17,423 bases of DNA, taken from Stephanodiscus triporus (Eukaryota > Bacillariophyta > Thalassiosirophyceae > Thalassiosirales > Thalassiosiraceae). The position numbers and the translations under genes were made by a program. The DNA is taken from positions 1 through 17,423 of the forward strand of contig JALLAZ010001632.1 in assembly GCA_036939755.1 (NCBI GenBank), read 5' to 3'. How positions within the stretch are numbered: position 1 is the stretch's first letter; every line of letters starts with the position of its first letter. Below, piece by piece: positions 16,169 through 17,423 of the stretch. The notes beneath the pieces were generated by a model. It was not told the DNA's origin. It made no database searches and saw only the letters and a program-made list of their open reading frames with translations.

Positions 16169-17332
16169 ATGTCGTTGCTTAACGGGCGGATACGCGCGCC
16201 ACCGACGAGGAGAGGATGGATCTTCTCCCGCGTGACCATGATGGCGTTGATGGCGTGCCCGTCGCTGTTAATCACGATCCGCCACGCCGACCTACGCGTC
16301 GAAGATCACGCGATGATGGGTATGAAGGCCGGTAACGAAACCTGCGCGTACTCGGAGGACGTCGCCCCCGGGGAATGGATCGCCCCCGACCGGTGGAGAC
16401 CCCGATCGTCCGAGTGCGAGTACGAGTACTACACCGACGCGGAGTTCGGGAGTTGCACGTCGCTCGAGTACCGCAGGATCGCGTTCTTCGGGGACAGCCT
16501 CCTCCTCAACGTCTATGTCGAGCTGACTCGCAGGCTGGAAAGGGCGGGACAAGGGACGCTGGAGCGCCGCCCTCCCGACTTCTACCGCCCCGGCGGACGC
16601 AGGGAGTTCGTCTTCAACGGGACGTCGTCGTCGTCGTCGTCTTCGTCATCGTTCGCGCGCGACGACGAAGATGACGCGAATGCGACCGGGGTCGGGGATG
16701 ACTCCAACAATCGTGACCGACGATTCGTCTTCTGGTGGACCCCCTCCTCGTTCCACGCCGACGTGCGCCGGCACGAGAGGGAGTTCGACGCGCTCGACGC
16801 GGCCGTGTTCGGGATGGCCGTGTGGGACATGGGCACGTACTTCCGTGGCGCGAACGCCTTCCGCGACAGGTTCTCGAGGATTCTGAGCGACGCGAGGGGA
16901 CGGGGGGTGCCGACGTTCGTGTTCGGACTGCACAAGCTGTGGCCGGAACGGTGCGTGGATCCGACGGGGCCGTGCGCCAGGTGCAACACGGCCGGGAAGG
17001 AGCGCGCCTTTCGGGCGGCCGTCGGCCACGTCGTGGCGTGCGGAGTGCCGTTGTCGTCGGAGGAGGAGGGAGGGGAAGGGGGAGCGAGCGCGATCCTCGT
17101 AGACACGTTCGGCTTCACGAGCACCCCCGAGGCGATGGCGGACGGCGACGACGCCGTGCACTACGGTCGGAACACGACGTCGATGGAGGCCACCCACCTC
17201 GCAAATGTTTTGTGCAGGGATGACGGATTCGCACGGAGGCAGAGGCGCGACTACGGATGCCGGGGCGACAATGGCGCTGTCTTCGATTTCGACGGCTTGA
17301 TATTGAAGAGCGAGACTTTGCCTTGCGTCTGA
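16169..17332 (+). CDS. SGNH/PC-esterase-like type II membrane protein
   Basis: The 387-residue product has a basic N-terminus and a hydrophobic anchor at about 22-37 (VTMMALMACPSLLITI). A Cys-rich entry region follows (CEYEYYTDAEFGSC, 83-96), then RRIAFFGDSLLLNVYVELTRRL (102-123) with the catalytic-type G108-D109-S110. Near the end D328-A-V-H331 sits in DDAVHYGRNTTSMEATHLANVLC, the D-x-x-H pair completing a Ser-His-Asp triad. This arrangement is that of PC-esterase/trichome-birefringence-like and CASD1-type proteins, which O-acetylate (or deacetylate) polysaccharides and glycans in the Golgi. A low-complexity Ser9 plus acidic loop (about 153-182) is inserted between the two halves. Internal Met24/Met25 could be alternative starts, still leaving the anchor. 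GC content is clearly higher than in the sulfotransferase gene next door. I cannot tell acetyltransferase from esterase. Confidence 0.75.
   Translation: MSLLNGRIRAPPTRRGWIFSRVTMMALMACPSLLITIRHADLRVEDHAMMGMKAGNETCAYSEDVAPGEWIAPDRWRPRSSECEYEYYTDAEFGSCTSLEYRRIAFFGDSLLLNVYVELTRRLERAGQGTLERRPPDFYRPGGRREFVFNGTSSSSSSSSSFARDDEDDANATGVGDDSNNRDRRFVFWWTPSSFHADVRRHEREFDALDAAVFGMAVWDMGTYFRGANAFRDRFSRILSDARGRGVPTFVFGLHKLWPERCVDPTGPCARCNTAGKERAFRAAVGHVVACGVPLSSEEEGGEGGASAILVDTFGFTSTPEAMADGDDAVHYGRNTTSMEATHLANVLCRDDGFARRQRRDYGCRGDNGAVFDFDGLILKSETLPCV
16625..16651 (+). repeat. TCG-rich serine microsatellite inside the PC-esterase-like gene
   Basis: Nine serine codons in a row, mostly TCG (with TCT and TCA interruptions). 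The interruptions suggest an older, stabilised expansion compared with the pure (TCG)9 at 528-554. It lies in a predicted surface loop. Confidence 0.85.
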
Positions 17333-17423
17333 ATGGTGTTCGTGTGTAGCGACCACTCGTTTACTCGTTGTTTTTGCATCGCTACCTTTAACTCCTTGCT
17401 TCCATTACACAATCAGGGTCTGT

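Noticed and set aside
15787..16275. 162-residue minus-strand open frame in the divergent promoter
   Set aside because: It overlaps the PC-esterase-like start, has no family features, and crosses the GC-rich palindrome region.
1..17423. tRNA, rRNA, CRISPR array or transposable element
   Set aside because: No T-loop/acceptor pattern, no spaced identical repeats and no transposase or reverse-transcriptase motif were found by eye.

Overview
This is a nuclear genome segment of a photosynthetic stramenopile, most likely a centric diatom. Two genes encode proteins whose N-termini end in the ASAFVP / ATAFAP type of motif, the signal/transit-peptide junction of plastid proteins in diatoms and relatives with a red-alga-derived secondary plastid. 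There is a spliceosomal-intron-bearing eukaryotic ribosomal protein gene (RPL19), and most introns are short (73-111 nt). A homologue of the ciliary protein IQUB suggests a lineage that still makes flagellated cells, which among diatoms means centrics. All assignments come from reading the sequence; no database search was possible.

Layout. 1-735: GC-rich, repeat-rich DNA with no supportable complete gene, but with one short stretch carrying the EF-Ts hallmark CETDF. 736-2714 (+): a three-exon coiled-coil protein gene whose 5' part is interrupted by a one-base N between two identical 72-base copies (probable assembly artefact). 3103-6525 (-): a 1140-residue single-exon protein with possible beta-trefoil-like repeats, a chalcone-isomerase-fold domain and a C-terminal membrane anchor. 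7146-8960 (+): a four-exon PDI-C type protein (ERV N-terminal region, thioredoxin domain with CRNC, COPII-coated-ERV C-terminal region). 9235-9618 (-): a small plastid-targeted protein ending in CPGC. 9936-10904 (+): plastid-targeted elongation factor Ts. 11107-11977 (-): a two-exon IQUB-like protein. 12125-12520 (+): a small secreted protein whose last coding segment is tandemly duplicated past the stop. 13136-14447 (+): RPL19 in three exons, the first coding exon only 4 nt. 14557-15678 (-): a type II membrane sulfotransferase with one intron. 16169-17332 (+): a type II membrane SGNH/PC-esterase-like protein.

Organisation. Genes almost strictly alternate in strand, so most neighbours share a divergent promoter or face each other tail to tail. 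Two divergent pairs make functional sense: the two plastid proteins share a 317-bp promoter region, and the sulfotransferase and PC-esterase-like gene (both predicted Golgi-type glycan modifiers) share a 490-bp region. The strongest unusual signals are the duplicated terminal segment at 12451-12629, which shows mostly synonymous divergence and splice-site-like edges, the chalcone-isomerase-fold protein with an unusual N-terminal half, the truncated IQUB homologue, and the extra EF-Ts-like fragment near the left end.
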